This document shows positions 40,647 through 48,548 of a stretch of DNA of 64,000 nt, piece after piece. The translations under genes and the position numbers were made by a program. The stretch covers positions 62,001 through 126,000 of the forward strand of contig NZ_JAQWXX010000047.1 of assembly GCF_029254265.1 (NCBI RefSeq), given 5' to 3'. This DNA is from Algoriphagus sp. (GTDB lineage: Bacteria; Bacteroidota; Bacteroidia; Cytophagales; Cyclobacteriaceae). The notes below the pieces were generated by a model, which did not search any database, was not told the origin of the DNA, and saw only the letters and a program-made list of their open reading frames with translations. Each line of letters opens with the position of its first letter. The stretch's first letter is position 1.

Positions 40647-42074
40647 ATGAATACTGAACACCGTTACATATTTGAAAAAGGCAGTAAAAAGAGCCATTGC
40701 CCTGAATGTACTAAAAAGCGTTTTGTAAGGTACATTGATACAAAAACAGGTAAATACTTACCCGAACAGTACGGGCGTTGTGACCGTGAAAGCAAATGCT
40801 GTTATTTCTTAAACCCATACCAAGACGGTTATGCAAAATCTATTTGGGAGCAGGAACAAGGAAATAAAACAAACTGGAAGCGACAATTTCCAACACAGAA
40901 AAAGAGGCCTTTAAATAAGCTAAAAAGTGTATTTATTCCCTTAGAAGTTTTCAGCCAAACCCGTACAGGATATGAAAACAACGTATTTATTCAAAACCTA
41001 CTAACGCAGGTTCCCTTTCCTTTTGAAGTGCAGGATGTTGAAAAGGTTATTTCATTGTATCATTTAGGTACGGTTCAGAACGGCTACAGGAAGGGCGCAA
41101 ATACTTTTCCTTTTATTGATGTAAACAACAATGTAAGAGCCATTCAGGTAAAGCAATTTGATGAAACAAACCACACCATTGGCACGGATTTTTTACACTC
41201 AATAATAGAGAAACACTACATCCGAAATAATGAGCCATTGCCGAATTGGCTGGAAGCTTACAATAAAAATGAAACAAAGGTTTCCTGTTTGTTTGGCGAG
41301 CACATGTTAAGTAGATATCCAGACAACCCTGTAGCATTGGTTGAAGCCCCTAAAACAGCCATTTACGGTACGTTGTATTTTGGTTTCCCTGAGCAGCCTA
41401 CAAACTTACTCTGGTTAGCTGTTTACAATTTGAGCAGTTTAAATCTGAACAAATGCAAGGAGTTGAAAGGTAGAAGTGTTTTTTTGTTCCCTGACTTATC
41501 AAAAGAAGGTAGAGCCTTTAACTCATGGTGCGATAAACTAAACAAGATCCAGAAAAATTTACCTGGCACATACTTTCAAGTATCGGAATTACTTGAACAG
41601 TTAGCAACTGAACAGGACAAGGAGAAAGGAAAAGATATTGCTGACTATCTCATAGAACAGGATTGGCGACTTTTCAGAAAGCACTACAAAAGAGAAGAGC
41701 CAAAAGTGAAGTTGGTATCCATTGAGACCTCAATCCGTGAAAAAAGTGAAAAAAGTGAAGCCTTAGAAAAAACTTTTTTTTCTCAGCCTGCTAATGAAAT
41801 TTTAACAAAAGCGAACGTCCAGAACCTAACAAAACTTACCATTAGAAATGAGGTTAAAGAAAAATATAAAAACTGGGATCAAGAAATTGCAGAAATAGAA
41901 GGTTACTTTTCTAGAAATGAGGGTTCTAAAATTCCGGTTAAGCTGAATGATTGGAGTACAATTACCAATTTTAGTCAATTTCTTGAAAGCCATCTTTCAA
42001 TGGTTAAATCAAATAATGGAAATCCAACATACAGGGTTTACTTAGAAAGATTGATAGATTCCATGAATATCTGA
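40647..42074 (+). CDS. DUF6371-like TOPRIM protein with N-terminal zinc finger (primase-like)
   Basis: 475 aa. An N-terminal zinc finger (CPECTKKR and CDRESKCCYF) is followed by a DUF6371-like region and a TOPRIM-like core with VALVEAPKTAIYGT (Glu) and FLFPDLSKEG (acidic motif). This is the template-binding and catalytic layout of DnaG-type primases and is often paired with a P4-type helicase in Bacteroidota elements. It is the last gene before the right att site and probably works with the SF3 helicase in replication. The C-terminal ~100 residues are helical and unassigned. Confidence 0.78.
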   Translation: MNTEHRYIFEKGSKKSHCPECTKKRFVRYIDTKTGKYLPEQYGRCDRESKCCYFLNPYQDGYAKSIWEQEQGNKTNWKRQFPTQKKRPLNKLKSVFIPLEVFSQTRTGYENNVFIQNLLTQVPFPFEVQDVEKVISLYHLGTVQNGYRKGANTFPFIDVNNNVRAIQVKQFDETNHTIGTDFLHSIIEKHYIRNNEPLPNWLEAYNKNETKVSCLFGEHMLSRYPDNPVALVEAPKTAIYGTLYFGFPEQPTNLLWLAVYNLSSLNLNKCKELKGRSVFLFPDLSKEGRAFNSWCDKLNKIQKNLPGTYFQVSELLEQLATEQDKEKGKDIADYLIEQDWRLFRKHYKREEPKVKLVSIETSIREKSEKSEALEKTFFSQPANEILTKANVQNLTKLTIRNEVKEKYKNWDQEIAEIEGYFSRNEGSKIPVKLNDWSTITNFSQFLESHLSMVKSNNGNPTYRVYLERLIDSMNI

Positions 42075-42293
42075 TTCGAAAAAAAGTTTTTTAATCACGT
42101 TCACTTTTTTCACCATTTTCACATATAATTAAATGAAGAGATATGGACTCTTCCTCGCTTTTTTAAGCCCGAGATTAGTTTAAGTAGAATTGCTTCCTGT
42201 TTAAGTCTGGACATCAACTGGGTATTATTTGAAAGAAAAATCTCCACTACCATTCGGGAAGCCATACGACAGATTTGAGGAATTTCTGAAATG
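42075..42293. other. Noncoding right end of the element
   Basis: About 220 bases with no convincing gene. A minus-strand frame of about 60 codons is open here, but it is continuous with the antisense of the tRNA and looks spurious. AT-rich near the left edge, with TTTTTTCACC-like repeats at 42100-42120. Confidence 0.4.
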
Positions 42294-42310
42294 TTTGCCA
42301 ATAGTTTGCC
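42294..42310. promoter_or_regulatory. Right-end TTTGCCAA doublet (integrase arm-site candidate)
   Basis: TTTGCCAA at 42294-42301 and TTTGCC at 42305-42310, with the same 11-base spacing as upstream of the integrase (10742-10760). It lies 46 bases inside the right att repeat. Confidence 0.55.
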
Positions 42311-42320
42311 GAAAAATGCA

Positions 42321-42354
42321 AAAACCCCTTCAAAATTGCTCTTAAAGGGGTTTT
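42321..42354 (-). terminator. Terminator of tRNA-Leu provided by the element
   Basis: AAAACCCCTT (42321-42330) pairs with AAGGGGTTTT (42345-42354) across a 14-base loop. On the minus strand it stands 3 bases after the tRNA 3-prime end and is followed by a T-run. The element supplies this in place of the original terminator at 10543-10570. Confidence 0.8.
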
Positions 42355-42355
42355 C

Positions 42356-42379
42356 TGTACCCAGAGCCGGAGTCGAACC
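42356..42379. repeat. attR: 24-bp direct repeat in the tRNA-Leu 3-prime end
   Basis: Identical to 10576-10599. It covers the T-arm 3-prime half and acceptor 3-prime strand of the tRNA gene. The intact tRNA lies at this end, so integration restored the gene here. Confidence 0.92.
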
Positions 42380-42439
42380 GGCACGCCTTGCGGCATTGGT
42401 GTTTGAGACCAACGCGTCTACCGATTCCGCCATCTGGGC
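42358..42439 (-). tRNA. tRNA-Leu (anticodon CAA)
   Basis: Class II tRNA on the minus strand. Acceptor 5-prime GCCCAGA pairs with TCTGGGT (the first pair is G-T), discriminator A. The anticodon stem TTGGT/ACCAA encloses CTCAAAC, giving anticodon CAA for UUG. A long variable arm (TGCCGCAAGGCGT) and the T-arm GCCGG-TTCGACT-CCGGC are complete. No CCA is encoded. A near-consensus TATTTG promoter box lies upstream at about 42498-42504 on the minus strand. Confidence 0.95.
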
Positions 42440-42528
42440 ATTCGGTAAGTCTTGCTATTCGCTTGACTCGGCCCCGTTTCTTATCGAACGGGCTGCAAAT
42501 ATGAAAACAATTTCTTTTTCCTCCAACC

Positions 42529-42828
42529 TCAAGGATTCACTTCCTGCAACTTTTTTGAGCTGAAAGCTACTGGTCTTGCTGCGAAAAGCGCCTTTGTAAA
42601 ACCCCATACTGTTTTAAAAAGCTCAGAATCACGGTATTGGTTTAGTGCTTTTTCACTTTCCCAGTGGCTGTAAGTCAAGAAAATATTTTTTGCATTTTCA
42701 TCCTGCCATAGCTCTAAATGATCACATCCTGGGAAATTCCTGATCGACTGCTTGTTATTCTCGAAATTCTCAAGAAAATCTTCCACCCGATCTTCCTGAA
42801 ATGTCATCCTGACTATGCGTACTAACAT
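42529..42828 (-). CDS. Antibiotic biosynthesis monooxygenase-type protein (YgiN-like dimeric ferredoxin-like fold)
   Basis: 99 aa, the standard size of single-domain ABM proteins. The opening MLVRIVRMTFQEDRVEDFL, then NFPGCDHLELWQDE and LTYSHWESEKALNQYRDS, and the hydrophobic ending of the fold are typical. Family members are quinol or heme monooxygenases or of unknown role; catalytic residues are poorly conserved and the substrate is unknown. Its ATG overlaps the stop of the SAM hydrolase gene by one base (minus strand), so the two are coupled. Confidence 0.82.
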   Translation of the reverse strand: MLVRIVRMTFQEDRVEDFLENFENNKQSIRNFPGCDHLELWQDENAKNIFLTYSHWESEKALNQYRDSELFKTVWGFTKALFAARPVAFSSKKLQEVNP

Positions 42829-43598
42829 TAAGCTTCAAAATTTATATATACTACACTGTCGTATTTTAAACCAAGCAAACTGCCTCCTTGTCCATGATAG
42901 ATTCCAATTTCCAAAAGATCCAAACTATTAAAGAATGCAAAGCAATCTCCTGGCTCCACCTGATCGTACCCCTTGTTGAGTTTTGTCAGTGTTTCTCTTC
43001 CAAAATCAATCGTGAATTTTCCGGGATTTAGTTTGTCGAAAATATCTTTGCGAATGTTGGTAATGAGATTACCATATGGATCTACTCTCAATACATGACC
43101 GATGATTTGTTCGCGAGTTGCCTTTGGTTGCCGAGACATCAACTTTCTGAAATTGGTCAATGGCCCGCCAAAATCATGAATTGAAGCTCCGTTAGCTACT
43201 TTACCAGCGATTGGGGCTAGAATATCCTTGGCGGGAAAAGTCGAATCTTTTAAATGTATATCAGCAAATTGGACCATGATACCAGGATCTTGATCCGCTA
43301 AAAGGCTTAGGATCCCATTGTTTGGCCCGATAAAAATATGCTCTTCCAGCTTTATCCCGATGTACCCATGTGTGATACTCCCTGTTGTATTCACTGCGAC
43401 GAGGTGAACCGTGCCTTTCGGGAAATCCCGAAAAGAGGATCTGAGAACAAATGCTGCATGAGCAATATCAAATGGCGCGATATTATGAGATAAATCAATA
43501 ATGTTTAGCTGCGGATTAATTGCCAATAGTTTGGCTTTCACCGCAGGTACGTAATAATCTTGATCCCCAAAATCTGAGAGGAATGTCACTAATGCCAT
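42828..43598 (-). CDS. S-adenosylmethionine hydrolase / adenosyl-fluoride synthase family protein (DUF62)
   Basis: 256 aa, full length for DUF62. The N-terminus MALVTFLSDFGDQDYYVPAV and the segments NIAPFDIAHAAFVLRSSF and GYIGIKLEEHIFIGPNNGIL match the family; the Asp in the LSDFG loop and the Asn/Ser pair of FIGPNNG line the adenosyl site. Bacterial members hydrolyse SAM to adenosine and methionine. The gene is divergent from phoH, with the shared upstream region containing a promoter-like box. Confidence 0.85.
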   Translation of the reverse strand: MALVTFLSDFGDQDYYVPAVKAKLLAINPQLNIIDLSHNIAPFDIAHAAFVLRSSFRDFPKGTVHLVAVNTTGSITHGYIGIKLEEHIFIGPNNGILSLLADQDPGIMVQFADIHLKDSTFPAKDILAPIAGKVANGASIHDFGGPLTNFRKLMSRQPKATREQIIGHVLRVDPYGNLITNIRKDIFDKLNPGKFTIDFGRETLTKLNKGYDQVEPGDCFAFFNSLDLLEIGIYHGQGGSLLGLKYDSVVYINFEA

Positions 43599-43622
43599 AG
43601 AAGCAAGTAAATTAAAATTTTG

Positions 43623-43630
43623 TACTTTTG
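43623..43630 (+). promoter_or_regulatory. Promoter -7 box candidate for phoH
   Basis: TACTTTTG matches the Bacteroidota TAnnTTTG consensus exactly. It lies 74 bases before the phoH start. No convincing -33 TTTG partner is seen upstream. Confidence 0.5.
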
Positions 43631-43703
43631 TTAAGGAGGGATTCGAACAAAAATAGAAATTTTAATCTTTAGCCCTTAAAGAAAATTTAATCAATATATC
43701 AGC

Positions 43704-44690
43704 TTGGTCGAAAAAGTAATCACTTTAGAAAATGTCCCCCTGGCAGAATTTTTAGGTCAGGCAAATGAGAACATTAGGCAAATTGCCGCAGCATTCCCCC
43801 AAAGTAAAATAATTTCAAGAGGTAATGAAATTCGAATTCAAGGTGGAGCCCCTGAAATCCTTCGGATAAACGATGTTATCAACCTTTTGCTATCCCATTT
43901 TGATCGATTTGGTCACCTTACTCCTGAAAATGTTAAAGACTATCTCGATGTGGAAGGAATTCCTTTTGAGGAGGCTAATCGGGATCAAGTTATTGTTTTC
44001 GGAAACAAAGGCCTTGTCATCAAACCAAAGTCCCCTAATCAAAGGAAGCTTGTGGAAGCTGCCATGAAAAATGATCTGGTCTTTGCGCTGGGACCTGCAG
44101 GTACTGGAAAGACCTATATCGCTGTAGCATTGGCGGTGAGGGCTTTGAAAAATCGCGAAGTGAAGCGAATCATCATTACTAGACCTGCGGTTGAGGCTGG
44201 AGAAAATCTAGGTTTTCTCCCAGGGGATCTCCAAGAAAAGTTAGACCCATACTTGAGACCAATCTATGATGCACTCCAAGATATGGTTCCTCCGGAAAAG
44301 CTTAAATATTACCAAGAGACAAGGGTGATTGAAATTGCTCCTCTGGCTTACATGCGTGGTAGAACGCTACACGATGCGTTTGTCTTGCTTGATGAGGCTC
44401 AAAACACCACGAGCGAGCAGATTAAAATGTTCTTGACTCGAATGGGGCCAAACTCCAAGGTAATTATCACCGGAGATCAAACACAAGTGGATTTGCCAAT
44501 AAGGCAGAAATCTGGTTTATCAGAGGCGCTCAAGATTCTGAACGGAGTAAAGGGAATAGGTGTGGTGAGTCTTAGCGGCAAAGATGTGATTCGACATAAA
44601 TTGGTAAAAGCCATTATTGAGGCTTATGAAAAAGATGAAGCAGTCAAAGAAATAGCGAAAAGTGAGTCTACAAGTAGAAAAAATAACTGA
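43704..44690 (+). CDS. phoH: PhoH family ATPase
   Basis: 328 aa. Start TTG at 43704 is the only one in frame after the stop at 43677, and gives the usual MVEKVITLENVPL opening. Walker A is LGPAGTGKTYIAVA; Walker B is FVLLDEAQNTTSEQ; sensor motif TGDQTQVD. PhoH proteins are SF1-like RNA-helicase-related ATPases, often linked to RNA decay or stress. A GNAT acetyltransferase gene overlaps its end by 29 bases. Confidence 0.92.
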   Translation: MVEKVITLENVPLAEFLGQANENIRQIAAAFPQSKIISRGNEIRIQGGAPEILRINDVINLLLSHFDRFGHLTPENVKDYLDVEGIPFEEANRDQVIVFGNKGLVIKPKSPNQRKLVEAAMKNDLVFALGPAGTGKTYIAVALAVRALKNREVKRIIITRPAVEAGENLGFLPGDLQEKLDPYLRPIYDALQDMVPPEKLKYYQETRVIEIAPLAYMRGRTLHDAFVLLDEAQNTTSEQIKMFLTRMGPNSKVIITGDQTQVDLPIRQKSGLSEALKILNGVKGIGVVSLSGKDVIRHKLVKAIIEAYEKDEAVKEIAKSESTSRKNN

Positions 44691-45096
44691 TCAGAATGAG
44701 TTAAATTCTGCTTTTAAGATCCGTAAAGAGGTTTTTGTAGTAGAACAGAAAGTGAACGAGGTAGATGAAAATGATGAATTTGAAGATTCAGCTTTTCACT
44801 TTTTAGCTAAGCTTGATGAAACTCCGGTTGGCACGGCCAGATGGAGATTTACTGAAAACGGAGTTAAACTAGAGCGATTTGCCGTTTTAAAGGAATTCAG
44901 AGGAAGGGGCATTGGTCAAGCATTAGTCAGATCGGTAATGGCTGATATTTCTACTCATCCGAACACACATTCCAAAACAAAATATTTAAACTCCCAATTG
45001 ATAGCAGTTCCTCTCTATGAAAAATTCGGCTTTCAGAAAGTAGGAGATATTTTTGAGGAATGTAATATCTTGCATTTTAAAATGGAACGGAGCTAG
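44662..45096 (+). CDS. GNAT-family N-acetyltransferase (ElaA-like)
   Basis: 144 aa starting at a GTG inside the phoH end. The acetyl-CoA binding loop (RGRGIGQALV) and the preceding VKLERFAVLKEF strand are clear, and the C-terminus YEKFGFQKVGD is typical of ElaA-type members. Substrate unknown. The 29-base overlap suggests co-translation with phoH. Confidence 0.85.
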   Translation: MSLQVEKITDQNELNSAFKIRKEVFVVEQKVNEVDENDEFEDSAFHFLAKLDETPVGTARWRFTENGVKLERFAVLKEFRGRGIGQALVRSVMADISTHPNTHSKTKYLNSQLIAVPLYEKFGFQKVGDIFEECNILHFKMERS

Positions 45097-45125
45097 GTTT
45101 TCAACTTTACCTAAACGAAATAATC

Positions 45126-45686
45126 ATGAAAAAAATAATTTTATCCTTTACGTTAATTTTGGCTTTCGCTTTCAGCGGATACAGCCAGGATGTTATTTCG
45201 AGTAGCAGCAGAAATACAGGTGATTTCTCCAATGAAGTAAAAGTCAATTTTTTGAATCTGATCGTATTAGCATCCATTGAATTTGGGTATGAAAAATATT
45301 TATCAGAGGATCATTCACTGGATTTACAACTTCACATCAACGATCGATTTGGTTACAATTCTCAAGGCGGAGATAAGAACTACAAGACAAACTCGGTTCA
45401 AGCTTCCATGAACTTTTATTTTGGAGATAATGAAAATGGGAGATTTTATATTTACCCAATGGCGAAGCTTCGATTTGGAGATTTTGAGGAAGTGTTAGAT
45501 GGGGATTTGGTGACTACCAATATGAACGCATTTATTCTTGGGGCAGGAGCAGGTTATAAGTGGGAGTTTTCAAATTTTGCTTTTGGACCTTATGCAAGTG
45601 TAGCACGCGGATTTAGCAGCGAAGTTTCTGACCGGTTTTCAGCGGTAGAGGCAAATGCTGGGTTTAGCTTAGGTTATAGATTCTGA
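45126..45686 (+). CDS. Outer-membrane beta-barrel protein (DUF3575-like)
   Basis: 186 aa with a signal peptide (MKKIILSFTLILAFAFSGYS) followed by alternating amphipathic strands (VNFLNLIVLASIEFGYEKYL, SVQASMNFYFGDNENGRFYI, ILGAGAGYKWEFSNFAFGPY) and a C-terminal aromatic residue (FSLGYRF), the usual insertion signal of outer-membrane barrels. Size fits an eight-stranded barrel. No enzymatic residues are evident. It ends with a strong terminator. Confidence 0.75.
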   Translation: MKKIILSFTLILAFAFSGYSQDVISSSSRNTGDFSNEVKVNFLNLIVLASIEFGYEKYLSEDHSLDLQLHINDRFGYNSQGGDKNYKTNSVQASMNFYFGDNENGRFYIYPMAKLRFGDFEEVLDGDLVTTNMNAFILGAGAGYKWEFSNFAFGPYASVARGFSSEVSDRFSAVEANAGFSLGYRF

Positions 45687-45707
45687 TCTATCTATAAAAT
45701 TATTTTG

Positions 45708-45733
45708 AGGCCCTGTTAAGGGCCTTTTTTTTT
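45708..45733 (+). terminator. Rho-independent terminator after the barrel gene
   Basis: AGGCCC (45708-45713) pairs with GGGCCT (45720-45725) over a 6-base loop, followed by eight T. Confidence 0.9.
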
Positions 45734-45771
45734 GAGACTTTAATTGTAAATTAAGGTTTTAATTTTTTACA

Positions 45772-47709
45772 ATGAGGTTTGCTGACTATCCATTTTTAAG
45801 ATATCTCCCCATTTTGATTGGTGGGATATTACTTTCCAAGAGGATTTCATTTCCGGATTTTGGTTTGGTTCTCATTCTTTTGGGTGCAGGTTTATTGATA
45901 TATGGTCTCATTTTATATAATTCGAAATTTCCAAGAAAAGGGCTTTTATTAGGAGAGATTGGGTATGTGTTACTTTTTCTGACTGGAATTTTTTTAGTCA
46001 GGTTAAATGAAGCTTCGAATGCTGCTTTTCAAAATTTTGTAACAGTTGAAGAATATGTAGCCGAAGTGACTCAATATGATGTAGCGAAACCCAATTCTTT
46101 TGAAAATTTGCTTCAAATAAAGGCGATTTTAAAAGATGGAGTTTGGATTGAATCGGATGAGAAAGTTCTGGTCTATCATCAAAGTGAAAGCCCGTTTTTG
46201 CCAGGGCAGATCATTTGGGTAAAGTCAGAGCCAGAACCTGTTTCGGCACCTTCAAATCCAAATGAATTCAATTACAAGGGGTTTCTAGCTAGAAAAGGAA
46301 TCTATTCGCGGCAGTTTTTATCTAAAAATTTTGTCTTTTTAGATTCTTCCATTTCCACAAAACCTCAGCATGTACTTTCACACCTTAGGTTAAAGATAGG
46401 GACGCTTCTTCAGGATAAAATCCCCGATCCTGATTCAGAACAAATAGCTCTGGCACTTTTGCTTGGACAAAAACAGTATTTGGATCCAGACATCCGGGCT
46501 GGTTACGTTCAAGCAGGGGTGATGCATATTCTAGCTGTTTCAGGATTGCATGTTGGGATTATTTATGCGCTTTTTTTAATGCTTTTGAAGCCTCTGAAAT
46601 TGAGTAAAAAATGGGCGAAGATTTACCTTCTTTTTGTAGTTCTTCTGATCTGGATTTATGCATTTTTAACTGGATTATCCCCATCAGTAGTCCGTGCAGC
46701 GACTATGTTTAGTTTGCTGTCATTGGGTCAAATGCGCGAACGAAAACCTTCTATTTTCAATATTTTGGCCTTCTCTGCCATGCTCATGATTGCCCTAAAT
46801 CCAGATGTTATTTTCGAAGTAGGATTTCAGCTCTCTTATCTTGCAGTAGGAGGGATCGTTTTGATCCAACCTTTGATTTTGAACTGGTGGCTTCCATCCA
46901 ACCGTTTTTTGGAGTACCTATGGCAGCTCACAAGCGTCAGTCTGGCTGCTCAGTTGTCCACATTTCCCCTATCCGTTTTTTATTTTCATGTTTTCCCCAC
47001 CTATTTCCTACTTGGTAATTTATTAATCATTCCACTTGCCTTTATCATCATGCAAGTGGGTGTTCCGCTAATGCTGCTTGGTTGGATCCCTATAGTTGGG
47101 GATATTCTAGGTTGGATTTTATCCTGGCTGATTTGGCTACAAAATTCTGTCATACAATTAATTCAAATGATCCCCGGCGGAAAATTGGATCGCCTTACTA
47201 TCGATTTCTCCAGTATGATTTTGATCTGGATATTTTTATTAATCTGGGCTTCTTGGGCTATGTCCAAAAGGAAAAACTTGATCTATTTTTTGGTTGTTTT
47301 AACCCTGATTTGGTCTGGAATTCAGTTGGAAAAAGAGGTTTCCAAGCCGTCTCAAGAGCTTTTAATCTACCAAAGCAAAGAGGGGTATGCCATAGATTAT
47401 CATTTTGGGGGAAAGCTGTATTCTTGGAATCAAGGAATAAAAGCCGAAAGCTTAAGCTATTTGGTAGATCCAAATAGGATAGCAAATCAATGGAGTAGAT
47501 TCCCCAATCCAATGTTTATAGTGTTTTCAGATATTGGTAAAAAATCAATTTTTCCTTCCCAAATCTATCTTGATGATTCTAAGAAGATAATCTACTTTGT
47601 CTCTCAAAAACCGAAAACAATGCAAGTTTGGACGGATGGAAATTGGGAGAAAATGAATCTAAGAGACTCGGTTACTATTGGAGATTCCGCTATTAGGATA
47701 GTTTTTTAG
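45772..47709 (+). CDS. comEC: ComEC/Rec2-family DNA uptake channel
   Basis: 645 aa. An N-terminal DUF4131-like part with two membrane helices (LRYLPILIGGILLS, LVLILLGAGLLIYGLIL) precedes an OB-like periplasmic domain and the Competence domain with its marker HILAVSGLHVGIIYALFLML near 255, then about eight more helices to ~510. A short C-terminal domain follows but has no metallo-beta-lactamase signature (no HxHxDH), as is usual in Bacteroidota. It would carry single-stranded DNA across the inner membrane in transformation. Confidence 0.9.
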   Translation: MRFADYPFLRYLPILIGGILLSKRISFPDFGLVLILLGAGLLIYGLILYNSKFPRKGLLLGEIGYVLLFLTGIFLVRLNEASNAAFQNFVTVEEYVAEVTQYDVAKPNSFENLLQIKAILKDGVWIESDEKVLVYHQSESPFLPGQIIWVKSEPEPVSAPSNPNEFNYKGFLARKGIYSRQFLSKNFVFLDSSISTKPQHVLSHLRLKIGTLLQDKIPDPDSEQIALALLLGQKQYLDPDIRAGYVQAGVMHILAVSGLHVGIIYALFLMLLKPLKLSKKWAKIYLLFVVLLIWIYAFLTGLSPSVVRAATMFSLLSLGQMRERKPSIFNILAFSAMLMIALNPDVIFEVGFQLSYLAVGGIVLIQPLILNWWLPSNRFLEYLWQLTSVSLAAQLSTFPLSVFYFHVFPTYFLLGNLLIIPLAFIIMQVGVPLMLLGWIPIVGDILGWILSWLIWLQNSVIQLIQMIPGGKLDRLTIDFSSMILIWIFLLIWASWAMSKRKNLIYFLVVLTLIWSGIQLEKEVSKPSQELLIYQSKEGYAIDYHFGGKLYSWNQGIKAESLSYLVDPNRIANQWSRFPNPMFIVFSDIGKKSIFPSQIYLDDSKKIIYFVSQKPKTMQVWTDGNWEKMNLRDSVTIGDSAIRIVF

Positions 47710-47771
47710 GCTTCCTTTTTGGCTTTGGATTTTTCTGAACCTAACTTCATGCAAAACAAGAATTAACCCAA

Positions 47772-48548
47772 ATGAACGAAGCAGTACTCACCCATGTCGC
47801 CGATCGAATCGGTTTTATCACGCTTAATCGACCAGAAAAGCGGAATGCTTTAAGTCCTGAACTGATTTCCGGTTTGATTGCTGCTTTTGAAGCAATGAAA
47901 ATCAATGATGAAGTAAAGGTGGTCATCCTTAGGGCGAATGGGAAAGCATTCTGTGCAGGAGCGGATTTGGCTTATTTACAGCAATTGCAGGATTTTACCT
48001 TCGAAGAGAATCTGGAAGACAGCCAAAGATTAAGGGGGTTATTTGACCTGATTTACAGTTTTCCCAAAGTTGTCATTGCTGAGATTCAGGGTCATGCTTT
48101 GGCAGGAGGTTGTGGGTTGGCAACGGTCTGTGATTTTGCATTCGCTGTTCCAGATGCACTTTTTGGCTACACAGAAGTGGCGATAGGATTCGTGCCGGCA
48201 TTGGTTTCTGTATTTTTGCAGGAGCAAATCGGAGGTGCCAAAACCCAAGAGTTGTTACTTTCAGGTCAGTTGATTTCCTCTTCAAAAGCTGCAGAATTGG
48301 GACTGATTACAGAAGTTGTCTCCTCAGAATTTTTGGAAAAGTCTGTCCGTGATTTTGCGGATAAATTAATTCTTAAGAATTCAACTTTTTCCTTGCGTGA
48401 GACGAAACTTCTCTTGAGGGAATTGAACCGAGAATCCCGGGAAAAATCCCTCGATTATGCTGCAGAATTGAATGCAAGAGCAAGGGCTCATCCGGATTGC
48501 AAAAAAGGAATCTCAGCTTTCCTTCAAAAAACTAAACCTGAATGGTAA
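47772..48548 (+). CDS. Enoyl-CoA hydratase/isomerase family protein
   Basis: 258 aa crotonase fold: RPEKRNALS, the oxyanion-hole stretch GKAFCAGADLAYL (Gly-Ala-Asp), a second oxyanion region HALAGGCGLATVCDFAFAV, and the catalytic Glu region FGYTEVAIGFVP. The variant with two glutamates is compatible with a hydratase. The recQ gene follows at once, and the two may be one transcript. Exact acyl substrate (possibly methylglutaconyl-CoA) is not determined. Confidence 0.88.
   Translation: MNEAVLTHVADRIGFITLNRPEKRNALSPELISGLIAAFEAMKINDEVKVVILRANGKAFCAGADLAYLQQLQDFTFEENLEDSQRLRGLFDLIYSFPKVVIAEIQGHALAGGCGLATVCDFAFAVPDALFGYTEVAIGFVPALVSVFLQEQIGGAKTQELLLSGQLISSSKAAELGLITEVVSSEFLEKSVRDFADKLILKNSTFSLRETKLLLRELNRESREKSLDYAAELNARARAHPDCKKGISAFLQKTKPEW

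Larger units (their letters stand above)
10576..42379. mobile_element. 31.8-kb integrative element in tRNA-Leu(CAA), carrying Druantia-like and type I R-M defence genes
   Basis: The limits are the two 24-bp repeats (10576-10599 and 42356-42379). At one end is a tyrosine integrase reading inward; at the other are a small terminase, an HTH protein and replication genes reading toward the tRNA. Between them lie a WYL regulator, a methylase-kinase/receiver/DruH-like/DruE-like operon, an hsdMSR locus and several unknown genes. Base composition inside is uneven: the Druantia-like genes and 34371-35309 are strongly AT-rich, while hsdM and hsdR are nearer to the host. No capsid, portal, large terminase, conjugation or relaxase gene is seen, so it is not a prophage or ICE by gene content. 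A satellite-like or island lifestyle fits best. Confidence 0.9.

Noticed and set aside
10576-42379. Prophage
   Set aside because: No large terminase, portal, capsid, tail or lysis genes; only a small terminase and replication genes.
10576-42379. Integrative conjugative element
   Set aside because: No relaxase, coupling protein or Tra/Mob genes were seen.
42119-42563. Overlapping open frames on both strands across the tRNA-Leu gene
   Set aside because: Their translations are the sense and antisense readings of the tRNA plus att region, a known annotation artefact of tRNA genes; no independent coding sign.
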